Shown here: positions 49,573 through 60,397 of the stretch, one piece after another
How the letters are laid out: the number at the start of each line of letters is the position of its first letter
Numbering within the stretch: position 1 is the stretch's first letter
Origin: Warburgia ugandensis
Taxonomy: Eukaryota; Streptophyta; Magnoliopsida; Canellales; Canellaceae
Direction of reading: 5' to 3'
Assembly (NCBI GenBank): GCA_035236585.1
Contig: CP141137.1
Span: forward strand, 46,398,057 to 46,462,056
Length of the DNA stretch: 64,000 bases
Made by a program: the position numbers and the translations under genes
Notes under the pieces: generated by a model
Seen by the model: only the letters and a program-made list of their open reading frames with translations
What the model was told of the DNA's origin: nothing
The model's database searches: none

Positions 49573-52500
49573 ATTGGTATAAGAGCAAGGTTGGTACCAG
49601 GACTTGGTATCGGTGCTGAGGTTTGGCAAAGTTGGGAGAGTGGTTTTAGTTGGGAGCTGTTTTCAGTGATTGTGAACCTCTCGATAGCGTCATGGCAAGT
49701 GAGTCAGGAGTGACCAACATGCCCGTGGAGCTTCAACCAAGGACTAAGAGGGAGAAGTCCAGAGATCCATCAAGGGAGTTGGCTTTGGATGCTAGCCTCA
49801 CTACGTTGGAGGAAAGGTTTGGTAAGTTTTAAGAAACCATGTCTGAATGTTTGGAGAAGTCTAGTGCCTCCATGGACACATTGCATAGCCTTAAGGCCTC
49901 ATGCAAAGCACGGTCGAGTTATTTAAATATATGGATGCTAAGACCACAGAGGCTGGATTGCATGTTTGATCGCCTTTTGACAATGGAAGGCCAGATAGCC
50001 AAGCTACATGAAGAGGTAGCTGGTATAGAGGATGTGAAAATTCATTTGGCCCTATTGGACAAGACCGTAGCTATTGAGGGAGGATTTGGACCAAAGGAAA
50101 TTGCTCCTAAAGTCAAGATCCTTGAACCTACAAGCTACAAGGGAACTTGTGATGCCAAGGACTTAGAGAATTTCCTATGGCAAATGGACCAATACTTTAA
50201 AGCTGCCAAGATTTCTGAGGGTAGAAGGTAGATGTGGCAACGATGTATCTCATGGATGACGCAATGCTATGGCGGTGGCAAAGGTATGGTGATGTAGCTG
50301 ATGGTTGTTGCACCATAGCCACTCGGGAAGACTTTAAAAAAGAGATCAAAGCCCAATTCTTCCCAGAGCTTAGAGTATTTGACCTGCAAGAATCTAAAGC
50401 AGCTAAAGCATACAGGATCTGTGTGAATATGTCAACCAATTCACGGCTTTGCTCCTGAACATCTCGGGGATGATTGAGAAAGACAAGTTGCTCTTCTTTA
50501 GGATGGGTTGCAAACTTAGGGGGAATAAGAGTTGCAAAGGAGGGAAGTGCAAGACTTAGCCATTGCACTATCAATTGCAAAGAAGTTAGTGGAGTTCGAT
50601 AAGAGGGCACGAAAAGAAGATCAAGGTTAATGGAGGTAAAGATGGGGAAGACAAGCCTAAGGGTCATAAGGAAGAAGGCAAGGAGGGCCGACATGACTCC
50701 AAGGGCAAAGGTTAGTTCATCCCTCATCACTCTAGGTGTTTCATATGTGATGGGGATCATCGGGCAGTAGACTGTCCAAAGAAGATGACCCTCACTGCCT
50801 TGGTGGTTAAAAGTAAGAACCATAAGGTAAGGGATAAGGATGAAGGAGAGGAGCCTAAGATGGGGGCACTTAGACTCCTCAATGTCATGATGGGGTAGGT
50901 ATTAGCTATGTAGTTAAAGGCGCGCCTAGGCACTATTCGATAGGTAAGCGCCTGGGAGGGGGCTAGACGCAGAGGAAATGAGGTGCGGTCTCCTAGGTGA
51001 GCGCCTGGGCGCCCCTTTCAGGTGCAAACCAGGTAATGTATAAACCTCGTTTTTATTTTTTTCACCTTCCAACCCTAATTTCAATCTTCCAACCTCCTAA
51101 GAAGGTGAAAATGACCATTCCTCTTCGATCTTTTACAGATCTAAGCAAAAAAAGGTATGGATTTATGAATTTTAGCATGTGTATATAGTTTCTGTGAAAA
51201 ATGTAAAAACTAGTACCTTTTTTCAAATTTTTTGTTTTTTGTTAACTATTTTCCATAGATCTTGATGGGTTTTAGTTCTATATGTATAAGAAAACATTCC
51301 ATTTGAGTTTTATACTTCTTTGCTCTAGATTTGAGTTTGTTTTTAGGTCTTTTACTGTTTTTCCCAAAAAATCAGTTATGGAAATAAAAAAAAGTCGTTG
51401 TTTTTTCGTATTTCTTCTTTGAAACGTATTTCTATCCACATATATAGCTTTCCCACGCTTGTGTCTTTGCGTGTGATAATTTTTTCATCTTTTTTGTTGT
51501 AATTTAGGGTTATTTTTTTAATTTTTCCAAAAAAAAGTTATGAAAATTAGGAAAAAATTGTCCTTTTTTATATTTATTAGTTAATAACTATTCTTATCCA
51601 CATATATAGGTTACTCATGCTTGTATCTTCATGTATGATGTACTTTTCATGCTTTTTTTGTATTGTAGTGTTATTTTGTTCAATTTTTCCGAAAATAAAA
51701 CTTACAAAGATTAGAAAAAAATTGTTTTATTTATATTTATTAGTTAATACCTATTCTTATATACATATATAGATTTCCCATGCTTGTGTTTTCATGTATG
51801 CTGTATTTTTCATGCTTTTTTTGTATTTTAGTGTTAGGCGCGCCTAGGCGCCCCAACCTCCAGGCGCACCCCTTTGCGCCTTGGTGCGCCTCACGCCTTT
51901 AACTACATAGTTAAAAATATAATTTTGCGCCTTAGGCTCTAGGTGCGCGCCTAGGCGCCCAAGGCTCCAGGAGCACCCATTTGCGCATAAGTGCGCCTCG
52001 CCCCTCTAACTACATAGGGTATCAGGGACCAAGCCTGTTGCAGGTGAGAGTTTGATGTATGTGGACGTGTGCCTCGATGACAAAGGCACACGGGCTATGG
52101 TAGACAGGAGAGCCACTCACAACTTCATCTCAGAGGGGAAGGCTAAGAGATTAGGCCTTAAGATAAAGAAGGATTAGAGTAGGGTAAAAGTAGTAAACTT
52201 TGAGGCTAGGTCAGTGCTTGGAGCAGTCAAGGAGTTACCCATCAAGGTTGGAGAGTGGCAAGGTGCCATTACTTTGACTATGGTGTCTTTGGACAATTAT
52301 GAGGTTATTCTTGGAACGGATTTCCTCGCTTTAGCTAAGGCCATTGCTAAGCCACATCTTGGAATATTGAGCTTCTTCAATGAGAAGACCCCTTGCGTGG
52401 TCCTGGTGTTGAAGGATGGCAAGAGGCAAGGGAAGATGCCATCTGCCTTGCAGTTAGTAGAGGGATCCACAACAAGTGTGGAGTCGGCACAGTTGGGCTT

Positions 52501-52937
52501 ACGTCATGTAGGTGCCATTAGGGTGCTGTGGTCTGAATGGTTCGAGGATAAACCGGTGGTTGACCAGGGTATGTCACAACGGGGGAACTCTAAGAGGAAC
52601 AAGACCAAGCAGAGATGTGTAGGGAGCACAATGACTAGTAGCTGTCACATTGATGTGCAGGAGGCACAACAGTGAAGGGCAAAAGCACAGGGGCCAAGAG
52701 GCATGAGAGCTCACAATTGAGCAAGGTTCGCATCAGGACAAGGACACCCATGCATTGAAGACGATAAAGAAGGTTCCTGTGGAGCACAAGAGTGGTTGAA
52801 TGTCAATGTGCAAAGGGAGGAATGAGGTAGGGCATCTCATGAGGATCACAAGGTTGCATGGGACGCACCCAAGGGCGAAGCTTGCGACACCAAGAAAGTT
52901 GTTGATGAGGGTGTCGACATTATCAGGCAGGGGAAAA
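49573..52937 (+). pseudogene. array internal region 5 (gag-protease fossil with a later insertion)
   Basis: Gag (about 49692-50890) and protease (about 52020-52660, with VGEWQGAITLTMVSLDNYEV and LASLAK-like ALAKAI) are separated by a 1.1-kb inverted-repeat element at 50903-52014, which accounts for the longer 3.4-kb length. The flanking sequence resumes at GTATCAGGGACC, as in the uninterrupted copies. Broken, with several disruptions. Confidence 0.82.
50903..52014. mobile_element. GGCGCGCC-ended inverted-repeat element (non-autonomous, hAT-like)
   Basis: The left end reads TGTAGTTAAAGGCGCGCC and the right end, reverse-complemented, TGTAGTTAGAGGGGCGAGGC. Flanking TAGGTAT (50896-50902) and TAGGGTAT (52015-52022) fit a 7-8-bp target duplication, and other array units show the empty site. 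The interior is AT-rich, with three ~130-190-bp degenerate tandem repeats (CTTGTGTCTTTGCGTGTGAT-like to TTTTTGTATTGTAGTG, 51440-51840). A second, inner right-type end (GCGCCTCACGCCTTTAACTA, near 51885-51908) shows duplication of the right end. No transposase. Confidence 0.7.
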
Positions 52938-53477
52938 TGTCACGAACTTCCTTTGTAAGACCCGTGACCAAGGCCCGCAGGCTCTAAGGGAGGTCTGCTC
53001 AACTCATGGAGTGTGGCCTAAAGGACTTAGACCCGTGTTCCTAGATTTGTGGTGCAAGGCTTGGTTTTTGGAGAAATCCTTGTAAATATCTAGATCTTCT
53101 GAAGTAGTTTAGAATACTCTAGGAGAATGGTAGAGTAGTGTAGAAAGAGTAAGAGGGTTCTGAAATATGATCAAGACCATTAATATACTGACACTTATAA
53201 TCCTGACTATCCATTGAGGAGGTTGATGGGGCAGAGCAAGTATAAATAAGGTGTAGCTCCTCATTTGTACTTAGCTTAGCTCAGATTACTCAATTGAGTT
53301 CAAGTTGTAATAGGTTCTCTTTGAGTAAGTCTCATTTTTGAGTTCCTCTTATTGCTTTAGTGGGTGAGTGAGTGTAGCCCTAGCGAGTGGGAGTTAAAGG
53401 CTGAATTGTGCTTTGCAAAGGAATTGCACACAAGTGCCGCACAGGTTTGGCATAGGTGAAACTACAATCCCGTGAGA
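52938..53477 (+). repeat. array LTR 6
   Basis: Outer right LTR, about 540 bp, TGTCACGAACTTCC to TCCCGTGAGA. The sequence after it (AGCTGCTGCAG) is not a primer site, so the array ends here and hAT DNA resumes. Confidence 0.83.
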
Positions 53478-54392
53478 AGCTGCTGCAGAATCAGATGCAA
53501 TTCATCATTATATATTAAGATCATCATGTAATGAAAATGGTTCATTGAATGCAATTCGTTATTCATCAAAGACATCTTATCAGTGGTTTCAAAGAATACT
53601 TAAGGCAAGATTAGTAGAAGTAATTAACAAGAGGCTTTCAACAAATCTGATTCAACAAGGATAGAAATAGTAGAACAAAATAACATGGAACAAATGAGAA
53701 TGTAGAGAAACATTTTAAATTGAAGTATAAGGTTTATCCCCTAGAATTGAGTTCAAGAAAATGAAACTGATCCTGCAAAAGATAGTAACTATAATAGAAG
53801 CTAAACTATAAGATTTTGTGGCCTAGAGAAGATATTGGAAACTTCCATTAGTACTCCAAAGAAAAGAAATTAAGGACATATAATCAAATTTTGTAAGCTT
53901 TTCAAATAATAAACAACCAGAATGCAAATTGCAAAGAAGAAGAATAAACTAATGGAACAATCAGCTAGTAAAAAAGGGGAAGAGTACAGTGATGGAACAA
54001 TTTGCTTATGGGTTTGTTTAGCACAAAATCCAAGAGGCATACATAGCCAAAAGAAAGAAATTTTAAGATGTTAATCCTCAATTAGTAAGTAACAATCAAA
54101 AGTTTTTCAACAGTTGTAATGAAAAATGAGAATGTATACATGATTTAGAAATCAGTTCAACACTTACCTCAAATGTCTTATAGCATTCCTTTAACTGCAA
54201 TCCTGTTCAAAAAGTGTAAAGCTCCAAAAGAAGTCAAATATGAGTCATGACACTTCACAATAAAGAGTGCAGTTATGATTTCAATCTTAAGTATAAAAAC
54301 CAGTAGAAAGTACGAAAAATAAGGTTGAGTCCATACATACCAGATGAAAAAATTGACACGTCCATGCAGTAATTATTCCAATCCACAAATCT
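53478..54392. other. hAT interior, no gene seen
   Basis: AT-rich sequence downstream of the minus-strand transposase, on its 3' side. Confidence 0.45.
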
Positions 54393-56539
54393 CTATAAAC
54401 AAATTAAAAATGTGAAGTTAAAATAAAATATAAATGAAGTAAAGTAGTTGTATTGAATGAAATTATAATGAAGTAGAGTAGTTTTATGATCTGATTCGAC
54501 CTTCTGGCACAGCTCAAACTCATTTCTATCCTCTAAAGGATCATCTGAAGCTGAAGATCGCAACCAATTTTGAGAGCAAATGAGGGCCTTCACTGTTGTT
54601 GATGACAAAGAACTTTGATGAGTATCAAGAACAAGCCCGCCAATGCAAAATGCTGATTCATAGGCAATTGTAGATACAGGAATTGCTAGTATTTCACGTG
54701 CTAATTGTGACAGGAGGCGATATTTTATTGAATGGGCCGCCACCCTATAATATCAAATGATGGATTGTTCTTCTCAAGTTCCTCCAACAAATATCTCTCA
54801 AGCTCACATATGGTACCCATACTAAGTTCCTCCTCCACAAGTCTCCCATACCAAGGTTTCCTTTTCATCATCATCACTAACATGAGCAATTCTCTTGCTC
54901 AAGTTTTGATTGAGTTGACTTCCACTAACCTCCTTGACAACCTTTCCATCGTCATGTTTAATGTACCAATCAAATAAGCGTAATAGCATCTCTCACTGCT
55001 TTCACTGAGTTCTCTACTACCACAATATCATAAACTTTTTCAAGACAAAACTTCAAAAAAGCCAACTTGTACCTAGGATCAAGTACTACAGCCACAAGCA
55101 ACAATATATTCATTTTATCAAATTTGCCCCAATACTTGTCAAACTTTGACTGCATACAATCAAACATTCTGCATAAAAAATTTTGCCCAATAGCAATGCG
55201 AACAATCATAATCTCCTTAAAAAATGCATAACAAGAGACATGCTTGGTGTCTGAAAACAGCAAAGTAGCTCTGTAAATTTTTTTCAAAAACTTCACAAAT
55301 GACTTTGCCCTATTCCAATCATTAACTAGTGGAGGCCCTACCACTTTCGTTCCCTCTCCCACCACCACCACCCCCTTCATCATTATTAGACTCATCTTCT
55401 TATGTAATATACTTTTGGTATGGCTCGTCATTTTCTTATAGCCTATCAAATGCTTTTTGAAATGTATAGCTCTCTAACATAAGATGTGTCGAGTTCCATC
55501 TAGTCGGCACATTTAAGCACACTGAGCTTTTACAAGTAATGCCTTCTTTCTTAGCACAAGTGTTGAAAATGGTCATCTTAGATGGTGAGGATTCACATAT
55601 CTTACAATATTTCGAATTGTCAAGATAGACTCATCCATCTCCTTCAAACCCTCACACAATAAGATTTAAAATGTGAGCACTGCATTTTATATGTAGAAAC
55701 TCGTGCTCTAAGATGGTGGTCTTCCTATTTTTGGTCCTTTTCTTTCGAAAAGTGACAATACCCTTATTTGAACTGGCATTATCCACTGTAATAGTAAGAA
55801 ACTTGTCTATTCCCCACTCTATCAAGCAATCCTCAATTCTTTTTCCCATCGACTTACCCTTATAGCTAAAAATTAAGCAAAAGTTTAAAATTTTCTTCTG
55901 AAGTTTCCAATCATTGTCAATATGATGTATGGTGAGACATATAGTTTAAATTTTGTATTAATGTCCATGTATCAATGGTGAGGCAAATTCTTTTACGCTT
56001 TAGTGTAGTCTTCAAAATTTTCTTCTCTGTTAAGTATAATTGCAGGTAGTCTCTAGTCATAGTAGTGCAACTAGGGATGTTGAGCTTTGGTTGTGTTGCC
56101 TGTAAGAGGTCTTTAAAGCCTTCATTCTCAATAAAACTAAAAGGCAACTCATCCACAATTATCATCTTAGCAATGATTCTTCAACAAGCTTCAGTATTAA
56201 AAGTCCAATTGACAAGATGACTCCCACTAGCCCCCTCACCAGATACACTTAATTATTTAAAACCCACAGTGCTTTGGGTCTTATCTTCACCCTATTGGGA
56301 AACTTCTTACATTTAGATATGTGAAAATTCAAATTCTTAGTGCCATTGCAGTTTGTATTACAAGCATAATCCTTACCACAATAATTACATGAACACCTAG
56401 GACTTGGGTCATCATCTTTTGTTATTATTGTAAAATGCTCCCAAACTTGTGACCGCTTTCTTTTCTTGTTATCACTTGCTGTGCTCATATTAGTAGTAGA
56501 GGGGGCATGGGCATCGGAATTAGTATTACTCGCAACCAC
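54393..56539 (-). pseudogene. hAT transposase, BED/RICESLEEPER-like, broken
   Basis: Five open stretches on the minus strand follow the order of plant hAT transposases. 56539-56249 is a BED zinc finger (SQVWEHFTI, CNYCGKDYAC, LNFHISKC) with a basic KKRKRS stretch. 56165-55917 includes ICLTIDTWTL. 55849-55652 includes ITVDNASSNKGIV and HIKCSAHILNLIV of the RNase H-like core. 55449-54970 includes NILLLVAVVLDPRYKLAFL. 54743-54393 is the C-terminal dimerisation domain (LAREILAIPVSTIAYESAF, LSSTTVKALICSQNWLRS). The stretches use different frames, with stops between and at least three frame changes, so no full protein can be made. The gene gives the orientation and superfamily of the 21.7-kb element. 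Confidence 0.88.
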
Positions 56540-56569
56540 TTGATCTCATTGTACATCTATCGACAAATA

Positions 56570-57190
56570 GAAAGTAATTCAATAATCAATCAAATATGGA
56601 ATGCATTAATCATTCAAAAGATCTAACAGTCTTGGAATTCAATAACCAAGCGTAATCAACCAAAAAAGAGAAATGAAAGTAATTCAATAACCAATCTAAT
56701 ATGCAATGCATTGACCATTCAAAGGATATAACAGCCTTGGAATTCAATCACCAAGTTTAATCTACTAGAAAAGAGAAATGAAAAGTAATTCAATAACATA
56801 TCAAATATGCAATGCATTAACCATTCAAAGGATCATATATTAGGATTTAACCTTAATGTACCACAAAAGTAATTCAATAACCAATCAAATATGCAATGTA
56901 ATAACTATTTAAAGGATCTAACAGGCTTGGAATTGAGAGAAACCAAATTCAAGCAAGTTGAAAATGGGATTTTGGAAATTGAGGCTTTGCCATTCATTAT
57001 CCACATAAGAAATTTATTATTATCAATTCAAAAAATGACATTCTCTTTCTGAATGAATCATAATTGAATCATATAGTAGAATCTAAACTTATTGTACCAG
57101 AAAAGAGAAATGAAATGTAATTCAATAACCGATCAAATATGTAATGCATTAACCATTCAAAAGATCTAATAGGCTTCGAATTCAAAGGAG
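56570..57190. repeat. ~85-105-bp tandem repeats upstream of the hAT transposase
   Basis: GTAATTCAATAACCAATCAA, ATGCAATGCATTAACCATTC and AAAGGATCTAACAGGCTTGG recur at about 56571, 56675, 56781, 56864 and 57113. They lie between the hAT 5' end and its transposase. Confidence 0.8.
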
Positions 57191-57645
57191 GCACTTACCC
57201 AACCAAGTTTAACGTTAAGCCCTTCTTTGATATCATATGTTCTCAGCAATAATATCAGCAAACACATCAATTAATTCATGTAAATATGCATGAATAAATT
57301 AGACAAAGACTTCTGTCTGTTGTTTCAAAATCATCCTATCAAAGCTAAACTGATCAACTATGGTACTAAGTATGAAATCATATAGCAATCCGAACAATAC
57401 CCAATGTACCTAAGATCTAGTAGTGCAAAATACGGACAAATCACAAAAGTCGAGATGAAAACAAAATAGAAGCAAGTCAATGCATGTTTCAAATCTTAAA
57501 ACACAAAAATTAAGTAGAATAAAGTCATAGATCAACAACAGAACTAGTAAAGGGTGAATCAATGACGACGACTAAACAAATAACAGTAACACTATACGTG
57601 ATAGGGATAGAAGATACGAGGTTGGTGGCTGTAGATAGAGATTGA
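57191..57645. other. hAT 5' region, no gene seen
   Basis: AT-rich, between two tandem-repeat blocks. It may hold the transposase promoter or 5' UTR. Confidence 0.4.
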
Positions 57646-58345
57646 CTTACTGAGAGAGAGGGAGAGAGATTAGATTCAAGAATTAAGAGAGTTTGATTCC
57701 TGAGCTGCCGTTAGGGGGTTGTAGGTTGAGACGAGAACCGAAGAGTTTGAGAACTAGAGCAGAGAGTCCGAGAACTAGAGAATCGAAGATTGAGAGGATC
57801 TAAGGGATAGAGATCAGATTCAAGAGTCAAGAGAGTCCGAGTCTTGAGCTGCTGTTAAGGGGTTTTCAGTCGAGACGAGAACCAGAGAGTCCAACAACCA
57901 TTGAGTGAGAGACTGAGAGGGAGAAAGATCGGATTCAAGAATCAAGAGAGTTAGAGACCTGAACTGCCTTAGGGTTTGCTGTCGAGATGAGAACTAGGGA
58001 TTCCTACAACTAGAGAGTCCGAGAAACATAGAGTCAGAGATTGAGCGAGAGAGAGAGATCAGATTCAAGAATCAAGAGAGTTGGAGACCTGAACTGCCTT
58101 AGGGTTTTTAGTTGAGACGAGATCAAGAGAGTCCGAGAACTAGAGAGTTTGAGAGAGATCAGATTCAAGAGAGTCTGAATCTGAGCACGTTAGGGTTTTC
58201 CGTCAAGAGGAAAACCAGAGAGTCACAGACTAAGGAGAGAGATCAAATTCAGAGTTCGAGTGACGAAGCCGAGCTAGTTAGGGTTTTCTGTTGAGATGAG
58301 AACCAGAGCATCCGAGAACAGAGAATGGCGAGAAGTGAGAACCAG
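57646..58345. repeat. purine-rich ~120-130-bp tandem repeats in hAT 5' region
   Basis: About six degenerate units built from GAGAGAGATCAGATTCAAGA, AGAGAGTTGGAGACCTGAAC, TTAGGGTTTTCTGTTGAGA and ACCAGAGAGTCCGAGAAC. Confidence 0.8.
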
Positions 58346-58439
58346 AGGCAGAGAGATAGAGGCCTGTCAACTGCTGAACTGAATCAGGGATTCGAGGGGA
58401 TGCCCTAAATTTTTTGATATCTTATATACCCCTAATTCA

Positions 58440-58587
58440 GTCTGGTCCTGTCAGGTTGAATTGGAGGACCGGGACCAGACCTAATTATTAGGTCTTCAGT
58501 TTTAAAGGACTGGACTGGACCGAAACACAACTCAGATCGACTGAAAACCCCTCCATTCAGTCTGGTCCGGTCTTTTGCACACCCCGA
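58440..58587. repeat. hAT right terminus with GGTCCGGTC subterminal motifs
   Basis: Several GGTCC/GGACC words (TCTGGTCCTGTC, GAGGACCGGGACCAGAC, TCTGGTCCGGTC) precede the terminal GCACACCCCGA. Confidence 0.8.
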
Positions 58588-59155
58588 GCTACTAGCATCT
58601 ATTTCAACGACATGTTATTTGGATATTTTTCCTATTGCTCAACCTTGATTGGTTGTAGAACAGAGTTTCTATTTACTTACCTGTCTAGAAATTGTTTTCA
58701 AATGGTTGATTGAGTACTTTCATGCCAATTCATTCAGAAAAATGCATTCATATTTCTTTAGATGTGAATATATTTCCAAAGAAATGTTATATGGTTCGGA
58801 GTGCGTATAGTGAGCTTCATTAGTTGCTGGCTGCTTGCACTTCTTTCATCGTCTCTAGGTAGTTTATGTATAGATGGGCTGATAAATTGATGGAATGATA
58901 AGAGAGGATGTTTCATTGCCAATCAAAACGTATGTCATTATGCTTCTCACTATCTGAAGTACCTACCAAACATTATTTTGTTTTCTGGTACAGGATGATG
59001 CGCTCTTTTTTTCTTAGTTTCAAACACCCTTGGAATTTGGGGTATTGAAGTATTTGGTTTGTTTTCCTTCTTATATAATTTCTAAGATTTGGTTTGTATG
59101 ATTACGTCTTGATGATGGTGATGAATCATTTTGTTTTTTTCTTAATCATTTCCAG
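58588..59155 (+). other. target duplication and native 3' end of intron 1
   Basis: GCTACTAG at 58588-58595 is the right-hand target copy. Native intron runs from there to TTTCCAG at 59155, with a T-rich tract at 59131-59150 suited to splicing. Confidence 0.6.
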
Positions 59156-59280
59156 ACAACAAAGAGGAAAGGATGGATCAACCATGGAATAAAGGGGCCT
59201 GAATCTATTGCTGATCACATGTATCGCATGGCATTGATGGCTTTAATTGCTGGGGATCTTCCTGGTGTAGACAGGGAACG
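59156..59280 (+). CDS. HDDC2: HDDC2-type gene exon 2 (HD domain, first metal-ligand His)
   Basis: The exon encodes TTKRKGWINHGIKGPESIAD then HMYRMALMALIAGDLPGVDR and E, and ends with the first two bases of an Arg codon. The His of ESIADHMYRM (residue 121 from the start at 33671) aligns with the metal-binding His of YfbR (ENVSEHSLQ). The 125-bp exon is bounded by TTTCCAG and GTTAGG, and carries no stop or frame change, unlike all the transposon-borne genes around it. That argues that the gene is still under selection despite the 25-kb intron before it. Confidence 0.93.
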
Positions 59281-59987
59281 GTTAGGTTTTAGCCATGTCA
59301 TGCTCAGTTTAAACATTGTTATCTGCTACCAAGTGCAAACTTTTTGTTGTTTTTAATTGTTTTCTGTTGGAAGCATTTCTCTTTATACCTTATCATGGTC
59401 TATTAGTGTAATAGGATCCTATTGTATAATATATCTTAAAAAAAGGCAATCAACTGATCCTGATTGTTCTTTTGTGCTCATCCTAGTACTATTGCATATG
59501 TCCAATTTACCCTCTTTCCTTTGTTTATTTCTAGTTTATATAATTTCTTTCTTCTAAATATTATTGGCATGAATCTTCTACCAAAGAACTTATTTGTGTT
59601 CATAGATTTTTTTCTTTCTTTCTTTCTTTTTTTTTTTTTGGTTTCTAAATCTATCTGATCACTTTTGTATCTTTTATCACTTTGACCTCTCTTTCTTCTT
59701 TCTCATTGTCTAGCTTTCTAGCCCTCTTCCCAAATCTTACTGTCTTTACTTGTTATCCCTTCATCTTGATCAAGAGAGAAATATCTTTCCAGCTTCAAAC
59801 AAATATATAGTCAATATCAATTAGGGGGATTTTTCATAGCTACTGTCTCCTCTCCTTCTCCATCTGCTGATTTTGGACTGTTCACCTTTGTCATGTTTAA
59901 ATATGATAGAAGGCTGATCTGGTTTTGTGATACCCACAGACAAACTCGTGTGCATAGCAACAATAAGAGAGCTGTACTTTTTACTAT

Positions 59988-59990
<3 letters not shown>

Positions 59991-60034
<44 letters not shown>
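59991..60034. repeat. (CT)n microsatellite
   Basis: About 22 CT dinucleotides in intron 2. Confidence 0.97.
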
Positions 60035-60036
<2 letters not shown>

Positions 60037-60397
60037 TTGAAAGATGAACACCAGTTGATGTGGTCTTCAGCCTATTAGAAGTACCTCTGCAAATGAAATG
60101 ACAGTTGTAACCCCTCTCTCTCCCTCTCTCATTTTTTCTTGTTTCTTTTTCTTATTAACTACCATCCTATATAAAAGCATGCATCATACTCATTAGAAGA
60201 AAATTATGTTTTTCTATATGGGTTACCAGCTTTTTAAGTTTTCATCCTTTTGCTTTTCAAGACATAGCTAGGCAGAGAGCAGATCTCTAAAGCTAGTATC
60301 TCTCATATCTTTGGGGCAAAGCTTAGAGGTGCAATCAGCTGGTTCTCATGTTACTCTTAATAGTTGAATTCAATCTATTCCTGCTGCTTTTGCTATT

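Larger units (their letters stand above)
37884..53477 (+). mobile_element. head-to-tail array of gag-protease-only LTR elements (6 LTRs, 5 internal regions)
   Basis: Six LTRs of ~510-550 bp alternate with five internal regions, all in one orientation, so neighbouring units share an LTR. LTRs start TGTCATGGACTTGCTTTGCA, or a variant, and end GTGACA or GTGAGA. Each full internal region begins with a primer site of the form TGGTATCAGAGC (complementary to initiator-Met tRNA) and ends in AGGTGGGGGAGAA, a polypurine tract. Internal regions carry only gag and an aspartic protease, with no reverse transcriptase, RNase H or integrase, as in the non-autonomous TR-GAG group of Gypsy-type elements. LTRs differ from one another by roughly one base in eight to ten, so the array is old. 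All copies look broken. No clean 5-bp target duplication is seen at the outer ends. Confidence 0.85.
36850..58587 (-). mobile_element. hAT transposon, 21.7 kb including nested LTR array
   Basis: The left end is TAGGGGTGTGCATGGTCCGG. The right end, reverse-complemented, is TCGGGGTGTGCAAAAGACCGG. Both belong to the GGGGTGTGCA-type plant hAT termini, and subterminal GGACCG/CGGTCC motifs cluster at 36862-37010 and 58440-58580. The 8-bp flanks GCTATCAA (36842-36849) and GCTACTAG (58588-58595) match at five sites and differ by transitions at three, as expected of an old 8-bp duplication. A BED/hAT transposase remnant is read on the minus strand (56539-54393), so the element's 5' end is on the right. 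A 15.6-kb LTR-element array lies between its left end and the transposase. Without it the hAT would be about 6.1 kb. Confidence 0.85.
33971..59155 (+). other. HDDC2: HDDC2-type gene intron 1, 25.2 kb
   Basis: The donor is GTAAGC at 33971 and the acceptor TTTCCAG ends at 59155. About 21.7 kb is a single hAT insertion (36850-58587) with nested elements. Without it the intron would be about 3.4 kb. The native parts (33971-36841 and 58596-59155) carry no other gene. Confidence 0.88.

Noticed and set aside
38578-50823. Long minus-strand frames across the LTR array
   Set aside because: They are antisense shadows of the gag and protease regions, recurring at the same place in each unit.
37884-53477. 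Satellite DNA or a CRISPR-like array
   Set aside because: Units are 2.8 kb, with LTRs, primer sites, gag and protease. This is a retroelement array in plant DNA, not a CRISPR or a simple satellite.
57957-58294. Arg/Glu-rich plus-strand frame near 58112
   Set aside because: It is a reading of the purine-rich tandem repeats at 57646-58345.
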